Shown in pieces: positions 29,470 to 40,464 of a stretch of DNA of 64,000 bases. The stretch is taken from NCBI GenBank assembly GCA_963575745.1, contig CAUYUJ010018568.1, positions 85,001-149,000 of the forward strand. The letters are read 5' to 3'. The translations under genes and the position numbers were made by a program. The DNA comes from Prorocentrum cordatum (lineage: Eukaryota; Sar; Dinophyceae; Prorocentrales; Prorocentraceae). How positions within the stretch are numbered: the first letter of the stretch is position 1; each line of letters starts with the position of its first letter. Under the pieces are notes generated by a model, which saw nothing but the letters and a program-made list of their open reading frames with translations, ran no database searches and was not told where the DNA came from.

Positions 29470-30075
29470 CCCAGATTCTCAGGAACGCACGGTCATGTGC
29501 ACCTCAGTGGTTTTCAGAAGGGGTCGTGGCCGTCTGGACCCAAAATATAGCCCGCATTGGTCCGAGGAGCAAGAGGTCATGAGAATGATACTTCCCATCA
29601 TTTCCCATATATCCCGGATTCCCCACACCCATCGGTCGTTGAAAGTAGGTATTTTTGGATTCCCATCTTCCAATCTACTTTGAGCGCCTTCCTACTCCAA
29701 TGATCGAGTGGCATCACCTTTTCCGTCATCCCAAGGGGGCGGACGGAACCCAATCTTCTTCAACGCCTTCCTACTTCATGTTTCTACCTAGTTCTTCCGA
29801 CCGATGTGTATTTCCTGATGTTCCGCACAAGCTGCGCCGCTGGATACTCTTGGAAATCCTGGAGCGCATCCTGAGCCAATCTGACCATGGCACCATTCTC
29901 GCCCTGAGTGGGGTGAGGGCACGAGTCCTGAATGCATTCAGGACGCTCGTCCGAAGTGGGGTGAGGGCACGACTCACAGAGTGACTTGGGGCGGCGTCTC
30001 AGGCGAAACGGCGCTGCCGGGTTGGGCGGTCTCGGGCTACTCTCTCCCTTGCGTCCCCCCGTAGAAAAGCACAAA
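29470..30075. repeat. Duplicated segment, copy 2 (partner 28305-28500)
   Basis: Same ordered landmarks as 28305-28500, interrupted by ~350 bp (29590-29940) of unassigned DNA. It also contains a small internal duplication of gtggggtgagggcacga near 29917 and 29957. Confidence 0.6.
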
Positions 30076-30264
30076 CGTGGGGAAAGCACATCATCGGGAT
30101 CTCCTGGGCGAGGCGCTATCAGGGCAAAAGGTCCAGGCGGAGGTGTGTCGCCGTTTTCGGCCTGGGGGCCCTCGCCAGGCCGCAGGACCATCGAAGACGA
30201 CTCGGGACGAGAAACTGGCCCTGGGGAAGCGGTCGAAGCATCTGGGGGACCCCGTATGTATACA

Positions 30265-30350
30265 CACATATATATAAATATGGATGTATGTATGAATGCA
30301 TGCATGCATTTATGTATGTATGTTTGCATGCATGTCTGTATGTATACATC
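30265..30350. repeat. ATGT/ATGC tetranucleotide tract
   Basis: Short run of gtatgtatg, tgcatgca and tatata words before the TAG array. Confidence 0.8.
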
Positions 30351-30369
30351 CTTAATAGTATGATTATTT

Positions 30370-30382
30370 GTTGTAGTAGTTC

Positions 30383-30432
<50 letters not shown>

Positions 30433-30523
30433 CTTAGTAGTAGTAGTCGTAGTCGTTCGTAGTCGTAGTCGTAGTCTTAGTCGTAGTCGTAGTCGTAGTC
30501 ATAGTCATAGTAGTAGTAGTAGC

Positions 30524-30576
<53 letters not shown>

Positions 30577-30731
30577 TAGTAGTAGTAGTCGTAGTCGTAG
30601 TCGTAGTCGTAGTCGTAGTCGTAGTCGTAGTCGTAGTCGAGTCGTATCTAGTCGTGTGTCGTGTCGTTAGTCGTAAGTCAGTAGTCGTAAGTCGTAGTCC
30701 GTAGTCTAGTCGTATTCGTATTCGTAGTCGT

Positions 30732-30762
<31 letters not shown>

Positions 30763-31501
30763 TTCGTAGTCGTAAGTAGTAGTAATAGTAGTAGTGAGAG
30801 TATAGTAGTGGTAGTAGTAGTAGTAGTGGTAGTAGTCCGTCGTGTCAGTATTAGTAGTAGTAGTAGTAAGTAGTAGTAGTAGTAGTAATAAGTAGTAGTA
30901 GTAGTAGTAGTAGTATAGTAGTAGTAGTATAGTAGTAGGAGTAGGAGTAGGAGTAGGAAGTAGAGTAGAGTAGGAGTATGAAGTAAGTAGTATAGTAGTA
31001 GTAGTAAGTATAGTAGTAGTATAGTATGAGTATTAGTTAGTATTATAGTAGTATAGTAGTAAGTAGTAGAGTCCGTAATCTACAAATGTATTATTAGAAA
31101 AAGTTAGTAGTAGTAGTAAGTATAGTCGTAGTGCGTAGTCGTGAGTCGTATGGAGTAGTAGTATATTAGTAGTAGTAGGAGTAGTATAGTAAGTATTAGT
31201 AGTAAGTATCGTAGTAAGAGTAGTAGTCGTAATAGTATAGTAGTGTGTAGGTAGTAGTATAGTCGGTCGTAGTAGTAGTAGTAGTAGTAGTAGTAATAGT
31301 AGTCGTAGTAAGTAGTCGTTACGTACTAGTAAGTAGTATACGTCGTCGATTTGTAGAGGTAGAGTCCGTAGTCGTAGTCAGTAGTAGTCGTAGTTCAGTA
31401 GTCGTCGCGGCGGAGGAGGAGGAGGCGTGGAGTAGAGTAGAGTAGTAGTCGTTGTCGTAGTAGTAGTCTAGTAGTAGTAGTAGTAAGTAGTAGTAGTAGT
31501 T

Positions 31502-31543
<42 letters not shown>

Positions 31544-31550
31544 TCCGCAT
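30370..31550. repeat. (GTA/TAG)n microsatellite, ~1.2 kb
   Basis: Degenerate GTA array with GTC variants (tagtcgtagtcg) and single-base slips. TAG stops fill one frame and no gene is possible. Confidence 0.97.
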
Positions 31551-31991
31551 TAGTCTTCAAACTATCTTCTATCAAAAATATTATTACTCCGACGGAAGAA
31601 CCCCACATAAGAATCCTCTGGGCGAATCTGGAAAAAGCCATCACCGTCGTCCTCGTGGTTGGTGAGGCGTCCTGGCTGTCTCTTCTGCGTATATTTCCTC
31701 TCGCCTTGGCGCGTGCCCCCCTTCCACTCCTTACGTTGTCCCCATCCTCGCCCCCCTGTTTGTTCCGCGCCCCGCCACCTCCTCCCCTTCCTGTTGCATG
31801 AGCGCGCATGTCGATTTTCCTCGGCGCCGTCGCCGCCACGGCCAGCACAGGCGCGTTCTCTACTGGTCACGTCGCGCAGCCGTTGGGACAACCCCGCGGG
31901 CCAGGCTGTCGGGACAACCCCGCGAGCCGTTTGCGCGCAAGACCAAGCCGTTGGGACAACCCCGCGGGCTTCGAGCGAGGCGCAGCCGCGC
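31551..31991. other. Intergenic region downstream of the helicase fragment
   Basis: No gene recognised. The phrase gggacaaccccgcg occurs three times between 31885 and 31965, immediately 3' of the helicase stop. Confidence 0.4.
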
Positions 31992-32474
31992 TCAGGCGGA
32001 AGGCAGCACGAAGCCCAGCTCTGCCGCGAGCTGCTTCGCCTCCGCCCTGGACAAAACCGCTCTCTTGTCGAACTCCAGGAGCGCCTTCCGCAGGGACGCC
32101 GGCGGTCCGCACTCCAGGAACTCTCGCGGCGGCGGCCGCAGGATCAGCATGTTCCGCATGCACGTGGCGCGGGAGAACATGACGTAGAGGTGCAGCCACC
32201 ACTGCTCGTCCGACATGCCCGCGCGGCCAGCGTCCTCGTCTCTCGCGCAGTCGATGGTGACGCCCTTGCGCAGCGTCTGGCCCTGCGACAGCGTGGAGGT
32301 CAGGTAGGACGCGTGCGCCAGGGTGAACCCCGAGCGGCGCACGCTGTGCGCCCCCGAGCTCTGCCATGTGAGCTCCCTTTCGCTGGGCCTGAACATCAGC
32401 AAGCTCCGCGCCCGCGCCTCGGCCTGGCCGTCGTCGTCGGCGCCTTCGGCGCCCTGTCGCAGCACCTCGGCGAC
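31992..32474 (-). pseudogene. Helicase C-terminal fragment (PIF1/UvrD-like), 5' part missing
   Basis: 160 codons ending at TGA (complement of 31992-31994). Helicase motifs near the C-terminus are visible: SQGQTLRKGV at ~63-72 and LYVMFSRAT at ~96-104, then MLILRPPPREFLE. This is the arrangement of the second RecA-like domain of superfamily 1 helicases such as PIF1. No Walker A, Walker B or other upstream motif is present in this frame or nearby. The reading is closed by an in-frame stop just upstream, and the sequence there reads TTTTTGAGCCCCTCAG then G, a plausible 3' splice site, so this may be the last exon of a gene whose other exons lie outside the window. Otherwise it is a truncated copy. 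Helicase identity is fairly sure; gene status is not. Confidence 0.65.
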
Positions 32475-32490
32475 CTGAGGGGCTCAAAAA
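32475..32490 (-). other. Possible 3' splice site before the helicase exon
   Basis: On the minus strand a pyrimidine-leaning stretch ends in CAG followed by the first helicase codon. Inferred from the coding boundary; no donor was found. Confidence 0.35.
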
Positions 32491-32549
32491 CTTCCTTGTT
32501 GCGTCCAAAATGTGGCCTGGGAGCTGCGTTCTGGCAGCGCGAGAACCCA

Positions 32550-33292
32550 AAATTGTCGACAATTACAGGTTTTGGATGACCCGCTCGGATTACCAACGTG
32601 ATCTGCGGGCCCCATAGAGAGGGGGCTCCCGCCTGAGACTTCCTCGCAGTTCACTCACAGACGAGGCTCCCGCTTTAGACTTCCTCCATATTCAGGCTTG
32701 GGGAACCCAAAATTGACGACAGTTACAGGATTCCGATGACCCGCTCGGATTACCAACTTGATCTGCGGGCCCCATAGGGAGGGGGCTCCCGCCTGAGACT
32801 TCCTCACAATTCACTCAGAGACGAGGCTCCCGCTTTAGACTTCCTTCAAATTCAGGCTTGACGAGCCCAAAAGTGACGACAGTTACAGGTTTCCGATGAC
32901 CCGTTCGGATTACCAACATGATCTGCGGGCCCCATAGGGAGGGGGCTCCCGCCTGAGCCTTCCTCAAAATTCATTCACAGACGAGGCTCCCGCCTGAGAC
33001 TTCCTCCAAATTCAGGCTTGAGGAACCCAAAAGTGACGACAGTTACAGGTTTCCGATAACCCGCTCGGATTACCAACATGATCTGCGGGCCCCATAGGGA
33101 GGGAACTCCCGCCTGAGACGTCCTCTCAATTCACTCACAGACGAGGTTCCCGCCTGAGACTTCCTCCATTTTCAGGCTTGACGAGCCCAAAAGTGACGAC
33201 AGTTAAAGGTTTCCGATGGCCCGCTCGGATTAACAACATGATCTGCGGGCCCCATAGGGAGGGGGCTCCCGCCTGGGACTTCCTCACAATTT
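32550..33292. repeat. 160-bp tandem array, five units
   Basis: The word atctgcgggccccata recurs at 32601, 32761, 32921, 33081 and 33241, exactly 160 bp apart. Each unit carries a stem-loop GCGGG...GGGAGGGGGCTCCCGC and one or two copies of cctgagacttcctc, a phrase related to the 64-bp satellite further right. If the helicase exon is real, this array sits in its upstream intron. Confidence 0.9.
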
Positions 33293-33294
33293 AT

Positions 33295-33413
33295 TCAACG
33301 ATGATGAGGATGAGGATGATGAGTGGTGGTGAAGATGAGTGGTGAAGAGGATGATGATTGATTGTGAGTGGGGGTGGCGATGATGATGTTTGAATGAGGA
33401 TGATGCCGATGCC

Positions 33414-33453
<40 letters not shown>

Positions 33454-33576
33454 TTCGTGAGCGTGTGAGAGAGTGCGAGTGATGATGATGATGAGTATGT
33501 GAGTGACTAAGCATGTGAGAGAGCATCATCGATGTTGCTGATGAGGTTGATGATGAGAGAGTGTGAGTGAGTGTGA

Positions 33577-33607
<31 letters not shown>

Positions 33608-33612
33608 TTCCT
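33295..33612. repeat. GATGAT and (GT)n microsatellites
   Basis: GAT/GAG-rich DNA with a pure ATG run at 33415-33453, then GTGAGT words and (GT)n to ~33609. Confidence 0.9.
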
Positions 33613-33780
33613 GTCCTGTTCCTGCGCGGGGTGTCCAGAGAAAACAAGAACCCCACTTTGGATGTGGGGAATTATTAATATTTCCCCAAACAGCTTGCTG
33701 AACGGGGTGCTGTTGCGGTAGAAACTAATTCCGGCCGAGGGAACGCGGAGCAGAGACATGCTCACACAAATTGTATGGTT

Positions 33781-34300
33781 TTGGCCTTTTCGCTTGAGAC
33801 ATCCTCACAACTCTCGTTTCTGAGTTGGCCGGGATTGGCCGTTTCGCCTAAGACATCCTCGAAAAGTTACGCTCCGGGACGCCGCGCGAGAGGTGGTCCA
33901 GGCCGTTTCGCTTGAGATATCCTCGAAACTCTGAGCCCCGAGGTGCCGTGCGAGAGGTGGTCCGGGCCGTTTCGCCTGAGACATCCTCGAAACTCTGAGC
34001 TCTGCGATGCCTTGCGCGAGGTGGTCCGGCCCGTTTCGCCTGAGACATCCTCGAAACTCTGACTTCGGAGATGCCGCGCGAGAGGTGGTCCGGCCCGTTT
34101 CGCCTGAGACATCCTCGAACTTCTGAGCTCTGAGATGCCCTGCGCGAGGTGGTCAGGCCCGTCTCGCCTGAGCCATCCTTGCAACTCTGAGCTCTGATAT
34201 GCCGTGCGCAAGGTGGTCCAGCCTGTTTCGCACAAGACATTCTCGCAACTCTGAGCTCTCAGATGCTGCGCGAGAGGTGGTCCAGCCTGGGCGCCCAGAA
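33781..34300. repeat. 64-bp tandem array 1
   Basis: The word gtttcgcctgagacatcctc (with variants) recurs at 33841, 33905, 33969, 34033, 34097, 34161 and 34225, exactly 64 bp apart. Confidence 0.92.
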
Positions 34301-34450
34301 GACCACATGTTATATATCCTCCATGGGACCCTGCGAGCCTCAGGAGGCCCCAGAGAGGTCCAGGAGGCCGCAGGACGCCCAGGACAGGCCCCAGGGGCCC
34401 CCAGGAGATTCCCAGGAGGCTCCCAGGATGCCCCAGGAGGCTCTCTATCA

Positions 34451-35280
34451 GAACGTGTCAAGTTAATACACATCCGGTGCCGATTCGTTGATTTTTCCTG
34501 CTCTTGTGCCCCCCCTTCAGTTTTAGGGGCCCAAGCGGCCACAGGTCAGATATCCCCCCTGGGAGCCCCAAGAGGCTTCAGGAAACCTCAGGTGGAGTTC
34601 AGGAGGCCACAGGAGGCCCAGGAGGAAGCTCCAGGAGGTCCCCAGGAGGCCCCAGGAGGCACCAGGAGGCCGCAGGACGCCCAGGACAGGCCCCAGGGGC
34701 CCCCAGGAGATTCCCAGGAGGCTCCCAGGAGGCCCCAGGAGGCCGCCTATCAGAACGTGTCAAGTTAATACACATCCGGTGTCGATTCATTGATTTTTCC
34801 TGCTCTTGTGCCCCCACCCTTTATTTTGAGGGGCCCAAGCAGCCACAGGTTAGATATCCCCCCTGGGAGCCCCAAGAGGCTTCAGGAAACCTCAGGTGGA
34901 GTTCAGGAGGCCACAGGAGGCCCAGGAGGAAGCTCCAGGAGGTCCCCAGGAGGCCCCAGGAGGCACCAGGAGGCCGCAGGACGCCCAGGACAGGCCCCAG
35001 GGGTCCGCAGGAGATTCCCAGGAGGCTCCCAGGAGGCCCCAGGAGGCCCCCTATCAGAACGTGTCAAGCTAATAAACATCCGGTGTCGATTCGTTGATTT
35101 TTCCTGCTCTTGTGGCCCCCCCCCATTTTGGGGGGCCCCGACGGCTACAGGTTTGATATCCCTCCCTGGGAGCCGCAAGAGGCTTCAGGAAGCCCCAGGT
35201 GGGGTCCAGGAGGCCACAGGAGGCCCAGGAGGAAGCCCCAGGAGGTCCCCAGGAGGCCCCAGGAGGCCCCAGGAGGCCCA
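34451..35280. repeat. ~303-bp subunits, three tandem copies
   Basis: The gaacgtgtcaag anchors at 34451, 34753 and 35057 are 302-304 bp apart. Each unit has a unique ~130-bp part and a CAGGAGGCCC nonamer-like array. Confidence 0.88.
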
Positions 35281-35478
35281 CGCAACTCGGAGCTCTGAGA
35301 CTCCGCGCTCGAGGTGGTCCGGCCCGTTTCGCCTGAGACTTCCTCGCAGCACGTTTCGCCCGAGACATCGTCGCAACTCTGGGGTCCGAGATGCCGCGCG
35401 CGAGGTGGTCCAGCCCGTTACGCTGGAGACATCCTCGCAACTCTAGGCTCCGAGATGCCGTTCGGAATGAAGAGGTGG

Positions 35479-35615
35479 GGCCCTGGAGGGCCCGCGGCGC
35501 GAACAGAGTCAGCAAACCTCCTGGGCCCTGGAGGGGCCGAACAGAGTCAGCAAACCTCCTGGGCCCTGGAGGGCCCGCGGCGCGAACAGAGTCAGCAAAC
35601 CTCCTGGGCCCCAGG
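35479..35615. repeat. ~40-bp tandem repeat, second locus
   Basis: Near-identical to 4636-4769, which runs into the assembly gap: gaacagagtcagcaaacc then tcctgggccctggagggg. Confidence 0.8.
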
Positions 35616-35746
35616 CGCCCCTCGAGGGGTCGGCCGCTCCCGCTGCCGGCCGGGGGCCGCCTCGTCCGCCTCGCCGCTGCCGCGGCGGCGCGAGGCCGAG
35701 CGCGCCCCCCCGGCAGGCGGCGCCGCGGCGGGCGGCCTCCCCGCGG

Positions 35747-36889
35747 ATGGCCGTGCTGCTCCCCGCGGGAGCGTGCCACACCGTGCTGCTCTGGAGCGAC
35801 GGCACCGCCGTGGCCTGTGGCGAGAACGGCGGCGGCCAGTGCGACCTTCCGGCGCCGGCGGAGGGCCTGAGCTTCACGCAGGTGGCCGCGGGAGGAGGCC
35901 ACACCGTTCTGCTCCAGAGCGATGGCACCGCCGTGGCCTGTGGCTGGAATGAAGACGGCCAGTGCGACCTCCCCGCGCCGGCGGAGGGCCTGAGCTTCAC
36001 CCAGGTAGCCGCGGGAAGAGGCCACACCGTGCTGCTCCAGAGCGACGGCACCGCCGCGGCCTGTGGCCGGAATGGCGACGGCCAGTGCGACCTCCCGGCG
36101 CCGGCGGAGGGCCTGAGCTTCACGCAGGTGGCCGCGGGAGCGTGCCACACCGTGCTGCTCCAGAGCGACGGCACCGCCGTGGCGTGTGGCGAGAATGATT
36201 TTGGCCAGTGCGACCTCCCGGCGCCGGCGGAGGGCCTGACCTTCACCCAGGTGGCCGCGGGAGCGTGCCACACCGTGCTGCTCCGGAGCGACGGCACCGC
36301 CGTGGCCTGTGGCTGGAATGAAGACGGCCAGTGCGACCTTCCGGCGCCGGCGGAGGGCCTGAGCTTCACGCAGGTGGCCGCGGGAGGAGGCCACGCCGTT
36401 CTGCTCCAGAGCGATGGCACCGCCGTGGCCTGTGGCTGGAATGAAGACGGCCAGTGCGACCTTCCGGCGCCGGCGGAGGGCCTGAGCTTCACTCGCGTGG
36501 CCGCCGGAGGAGGCCACACCGTTCTGCTCCAGAGCGATGGCACCGCCGTGGCGTGTGGTCGGAATGGCGGCGGCCAGTGTGACTTCCCGGCGCTTGCGGA
36601 AGGCCTCACTTACGTAGCTAACCTCTTGCCCACGTTGCTGTTGCAGGCATCTGTCGACGGCGACTCGATGTGCTTCACGACGCTGGGTGGGGTGGAGCGT
36701 TACCGGATTCAAGCCGCACCAGACGCTCGCCTAGCCATCATTCACGAGGAGTTGACGGCCACTCACCAGATGGGCAGGACCAGCTTCGGACTCGCGCGAG
36801 TCGACGCTGTCTTGCCAGGGGGCCGACTGCTGAGTGACACGTCGGCCGAGGAGACGGTGGCGAGTGCCTTCGGGCTCGATCCACGTTGA
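35747..36889 (+). CDS. RCC1-like repeat protein, seven 41-residue repeats
   Basis: 380 residues from ATG 35747. Residues ~8-297 are seven near-identical 41-residue repeats (123-bp period) with the core GHTVLLQSDGTAVACG, then N-x-x-GQCDLP. This is the RCC1 / beta-propeller blade type common in regulatory and HERC-like proteins, and seven blades would make one complete propeller. The ~90-residue tail (DGDSMCFTTLGGVERYRI ... VLPGGRLLSDTSAEETVA) resembles C-terminal domains that accompany such repeats in dinoflagellates and could be a ubiquitin-like beta-grasp fold; that part is inference. No HECT domain follows. The coding sequence is intact and intronless and sits inside a satellite block. The first blade starts almost at the Met, so an upstream domain may have been lost. 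The partner and role are unknown. Confidence 0.8.
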   Translation: MAVLLPAGACHTVLLWSDGTAVACGENGGGQCDLPAPAEGLSFTQVAAGGGHTVLLQSDGTAVACGWNEDGQCDLPAPAEGLSFTQVAAGRGHTVLLQSDGTAAACGRNGDGQCDLPAPAEGLSFTQVAAGACHTVLLQSDGTAVACGENDFGQCDLPAPAEGLTFTQVAAGACHTVLLRSDGTAVACGWNEDGQCDLPAPAEGLSFTQVAAGGGHAVLLQSDGTAVACGWNEDGQCDLPAPAEGLSFTRVAAGGGHTVLLQSDGTAVACGRNGGGQCDFPALAEGLTYVANLLPTLLLQASVDGDSMCFTTLGGVERYRIQAAPDARLAIIHEELTATHQMGRTSFGLARVDAVLPGGRLLSDTSAEETVASAFGLDPR

Positions 36890-36984
36890 GGTGCCGTGCA
36901 TTGGGCAGGCGCAGACGCCAAGGCTTCTGCCGAGCTAGCTGCCGATGAGGTATCGAGTACGACGTTTTGGAAGAGCTGTCCTTT
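36890..36984. other. Short spacer after the RCC1-like gene
   Basis: Unassigned; leads into the second satellite block anchor. Confidence 0.3.
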
Positions 36985-37084
36985 TTCCCCAAATAGCTTG
37001 CTGAACGGGGTGCTGTTGTGATAGAAACTAACTCCGGCCAGGAAAGGCGGAGCAGAGACATCCTCACACAAATTTTATGGTTTT

Positions 37085-37605
37085 GGCCGTTTCGCTTGAG
37101 ACATCCTCACAACTCTCGTTTCTGAGTTGGCCGGGATTGGCCGTTTCGCCTGAGACATCCTCGAAAAGTTGCGCTCCGGGACGCCGCGCGAGAGGTGGTC
37201 CGGGCCGTTTCGCTTGAGACATCCTCGAAACTCTGAGCCCCGAGGTGCCGTTCGAGAGGTGGTCCGGGCCGTTTCGCCTGAGACATCCTCGAAACTCTGA
37301 GCTCTGCGATGCCTTGCGCGAGGTGGTCCGGCCCGTTTCGCCTGAGACATCCTCGAAACTCTGACTTCGGAGATGCCGCGCGAGAGGTGGTCCGGCCCGT
37401 TTCGTTGAGACATCCTCGAAATTCTGAGCTCTGAGATGCCCTGCGCGAGGTGGTCCGGCCCGTCTCGCCTGAGACATCCTTGCAACTCTGAGCTCTGAGA
37501 TGCCGTGCGCAAGGTGGTCCGGCCTGTTTCGCACAAGACATTCTCGCAACTCTGAGCTCTCAGATGCTGCGCAAGAGGTGGTCCAGCCTGGGGGCCCAGA
37601 AGACC
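37085..37605. repeat. 64-bp tandem array 2
   Basis: Closely similar, unit for unit, to array 1 at 33781-34300, including the leading cctcacaactctcgtttctg and the trailing gcccagaagaccacatgtta. Confidence 0.9.
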
Positions 37606-38159
37606 ACATGTTACATATCCTCCATGTGATCCTGCGAGCCTCAGGAGGCCCCAGAGAGGGTCCAGGAGGCCGCAGGACGCCCAGGACAGCACGGGGGCCC
37701 AGGAGATCCTAGGAATCTCCAGTGAGGCCCCAGGAGGCCTGCTATCAGAAAGTGTCAAGTTCAGTACACATCGGTGCGATTCGTGTGAGTTCTGGCTTGG
37801 TGGCTCCCCCCCATTTGGGATGGCCCAATTGGCCACAGGTTAGATATCCCGGCTGGGAGCACCAAGAGGCTTCAGGAAGCCCCAGGTGGGGTCCAGGAGG
37901 CCACAGGAGGCCCAGGAGGAAGCCCCAGGAGGTCCCAGGAGGTCCCCAGGAGGCCCCAGGAGGCCCCCGCAACTCAGGAGCTCTGAGACGCCGCGCTCGA
38001 GGTGGTCCGGCCCGTTTCGCCTGAGGCCTTCCTCGCACCACGTTTCGCCTGAGACATCGTCGCAACTCTGGGGTCCGAGATGCCGCGCGCGAGGTGGTCC
38101 AGCCCGTCACGCTGGAGACATCCTCGCAACTCTAGGTTCCGAGATGCCGTTCGGGATGA

Positions 38160-38290
38160 AGAGGAGGTGGAGGAGGAGGAGGAGGAGGAGGAGGAGGAGG
38201 AGGAGGAGGGAGGAGGAGGAGGAGGAGGAGGAGATGGAAGGGAGAAGGAGGAGGCGGATGATGTGCATGAGGGAGCAGGCAGGAGGAGGG
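38160..38290. repeat. GAG microsatellite in the satellite
   Basis: GGA repeats followed by ggatgatgtgcatgagggag. The same composite recurs at 38810-38965. Confidence 0.85.
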
Positions 38291-38809
38291 GGAGGCCCCA
38301 GAGAGCTCCAGGAGGCCGCAGGACGCCCAGGACAGGCCCCAGGGGTCCCAGGAGATTCCCAGGAGGCTCCCAGGAGGCCCCAGGAGGCCGCCTATCAGAA
38401 CGTGTCAAGTTAATACACATCCGGTGTCGATTCGTTGATTCTTCCTGCTCTTGTGCCCCCCCTCCATTTGGAGAGGCCCAAACGGCCACAGGTTTGATAT
38501 CCCCCCTGGGAGCCCCAAGAGGCTTCAGGAAACCCCAGGTGGAGTTCAGGAGGCCACAGGAGGCCCAGGAGGAAGCCCCAGGAGGTCCCCAGGAGGCCCC
38601 AGGAGGCACCAGGAGGCCCCCGCAACTCGGAGCTCTGAGACGCCGCGCTCGAGGTGGTCCGGCCCGTTTCGCCTGAGACTTCCTCGCAGCACGTTTGCCC
38701 GAGACATCGTCGCAACTCTGGGGTCCGAGATGCCGCGCGCGAGGTGGTCCAGCCCGTTACGCTGGAGACATCCTCGCAACTCTAGGCTCCGAGATGCCGT
38801 TCGGGATGA

Positions 38810-38965
38810 AGAGGAGGTCGAGGAGGAGGAGGGAGGAGGAGGAGGAGGAGGAGGAGAAGGAGAAGGAGATGGAAGGGAGAAGGAGGAGGCGGATGATGTG
38901 CATGAGGGAGCAGGCAGGAGGAGGGGGAGGAGGAGGAGGAGGAGGAGGAGGAGGAAGGAAGGGAG
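38810..38965. repeat. GAG microsatellite, second copy of the composite
   Basis: Same flank gccgttcgggatgaagagga and internal ggatgatgtgcatgagggag as 38150-38285. Confidence 0.85.
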
Positions 38966-39169
38966 TTGCAGGAGAGGACCTAACGGGAAGCGAGTGCGAT
39001 GTGGACTTGTCAAAACGTGTGCGAAAGATTGTCCGGCCCGTTTCGTTTGAGACATCCTTCCAATACTGAGCTCCAAGATGTCGCTCGCGAGGTGGTCCGG
39101 CCCGTTTCGATTGAGCCATCCTCGCAATGCGAGGCTCGAAGATGTTGCGCGCGAGATGGTCTGGCCCAT

Positions 39170-39475
39170 TCTGCCTGAGACGTTTCGTAGCACAGGAGCT
39201 CCAATCACAACCTCTCTCATTCCTTCTCCCGCCTCCCTCTTCCCACTTCCCGCCTGGTTCCTCTTCCCTCCTCCCTCCTCCCGCCTCCCGCCTCCCGCTG
39301 CTGCGCCTCTGCCTCCGCCTCCCCGTCCCCGCCGTCGTCGTTTCTGCCGCCTCAGCATTCGTCATGCGCGCACTGCCTTCCGCCCTCCCCAGACATCCGA
39401 CGTCACGATTTTTCTTTTTGAGGCGTGCGCCGCGTACCTCTCGATATCATCCCCGAGGTAACCCTCACGACATGC
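39170..39475. repeat. ~270-bp duplicated pyrimidine-rich segment, copy 1
   Basis: Ordered landmarks cctctctcatt, cctctgcctccgcctccccg, gccgcctcagcat, catgcgcgc and agacatccgacgt recur at 40120-40320. A third partial copy of the right half is at 39960-40060. Confidence 0.7.
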
Positions 39476-39679
39476 CCCCCCGCTTCCGCGCCCTCCCCCG
39501 CTTCCTCTTAAAGTTGCTTCTGAGTTCACAGCATGGCGGTGGAGCCTCTCACAGTGCCGACCCGACAGCTTACTCGTCGACCAGGTGCGACCTGGGACAT
39601 CCTCGCAACTCTGGGCTCCGAGACAGGGTTCCCCAAAGAGGATTTTTATATTCCTTTTAGCGACGTCTCAAAACGTGCC

Positions 39680-39800
39680 GGAGGAGGAGGAGGAGGAGGA
39701 GGAGGAGGAGGAGGAGGAGGAGGAGGAGGAGGGAGCAGGCAGGAGGAGGAGGAGGACGAGAAGGAGGAGGAGGAGGAGGAGGAGGAGGAGGAGGGATGAG
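39680..39800. repeat. GAG microsatellite
   Basis: GGA array with a gagcaggcaggagg interruption. Confidence 0.9.
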
Positions 39801-40089
39801 GAATGGAGTTGCATGAGAGGGTTTAACGGGAAGCGAGAGGTAGAACGGCCCGTTTCGCTTGGGGCATCCTTCCAATACTGGGCTCCGAGATGCCGCACGC
39901 GAGGTGGTCCAGCCCGTTTCTCCCGAGCCATCCTCACAATGCGAAGCTCCGAGATGCCGCCATGCGCGCCCTGCCTTCCGCCCTCCGCAGACATCCGACG
40001 TCACGATTTCTGTTTCGAGACGTGCGCCCGTGGACCTCTCGATCTCGTCCCCGGGACTGGTTCTTCGTCAGGGTTCTTCGAGATGCTGC

Positions 40090-40365
40090 GCACGAGATGG
40101 TGTGCCCCGTTCTGCCTGAAACCTCTCTCATTTCTCCCACCTCCCTCCTCTTGCCTCCCGCCTGCCTCCTCTTCCCTCCTTCCTCCTCACGCCTCTCGCC
40201 TCTCGCTGCTGTTCCTCTGCCTCCGCCTCCCCGTCGCCGTCTCCGTCATTTTGCCGCCTCAGCATCCGCCATGCGCGCCTTGCCTCCCGCCATCCCCAGA
40301 CATCCGACGTCCAGATGTTTGTTTCGAGACGTGCGTCCGCGGCCCTCTCGATCTTGTCCCAGGGA
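40090..40365. repeat. ~270-bp duplicated pyrimidine-rich segment, copy 2
   Basis: Partner of 39170-39475 at a distance of ~920 bp. Confidence 0.7.
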
Positions 40366-40464
40366 CTGTTTTTTCCTCAAACAGCTTGCTGAACGGGGTG
40401 CTGTTGTGATAGAAGCTAACTCCGGCCGAGGGAAGTCGGAGCAGAGACATCCTCACAAAAATTT

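Noticed and set aside
36612-36644. 33-nt mini-intron (gtagct...ttgcag) in the RCC1-like gene
   Set aside because: The interval is in frame and encodes ANLLPTLLLQ, which fits the tail as protein, so no intron is needed.
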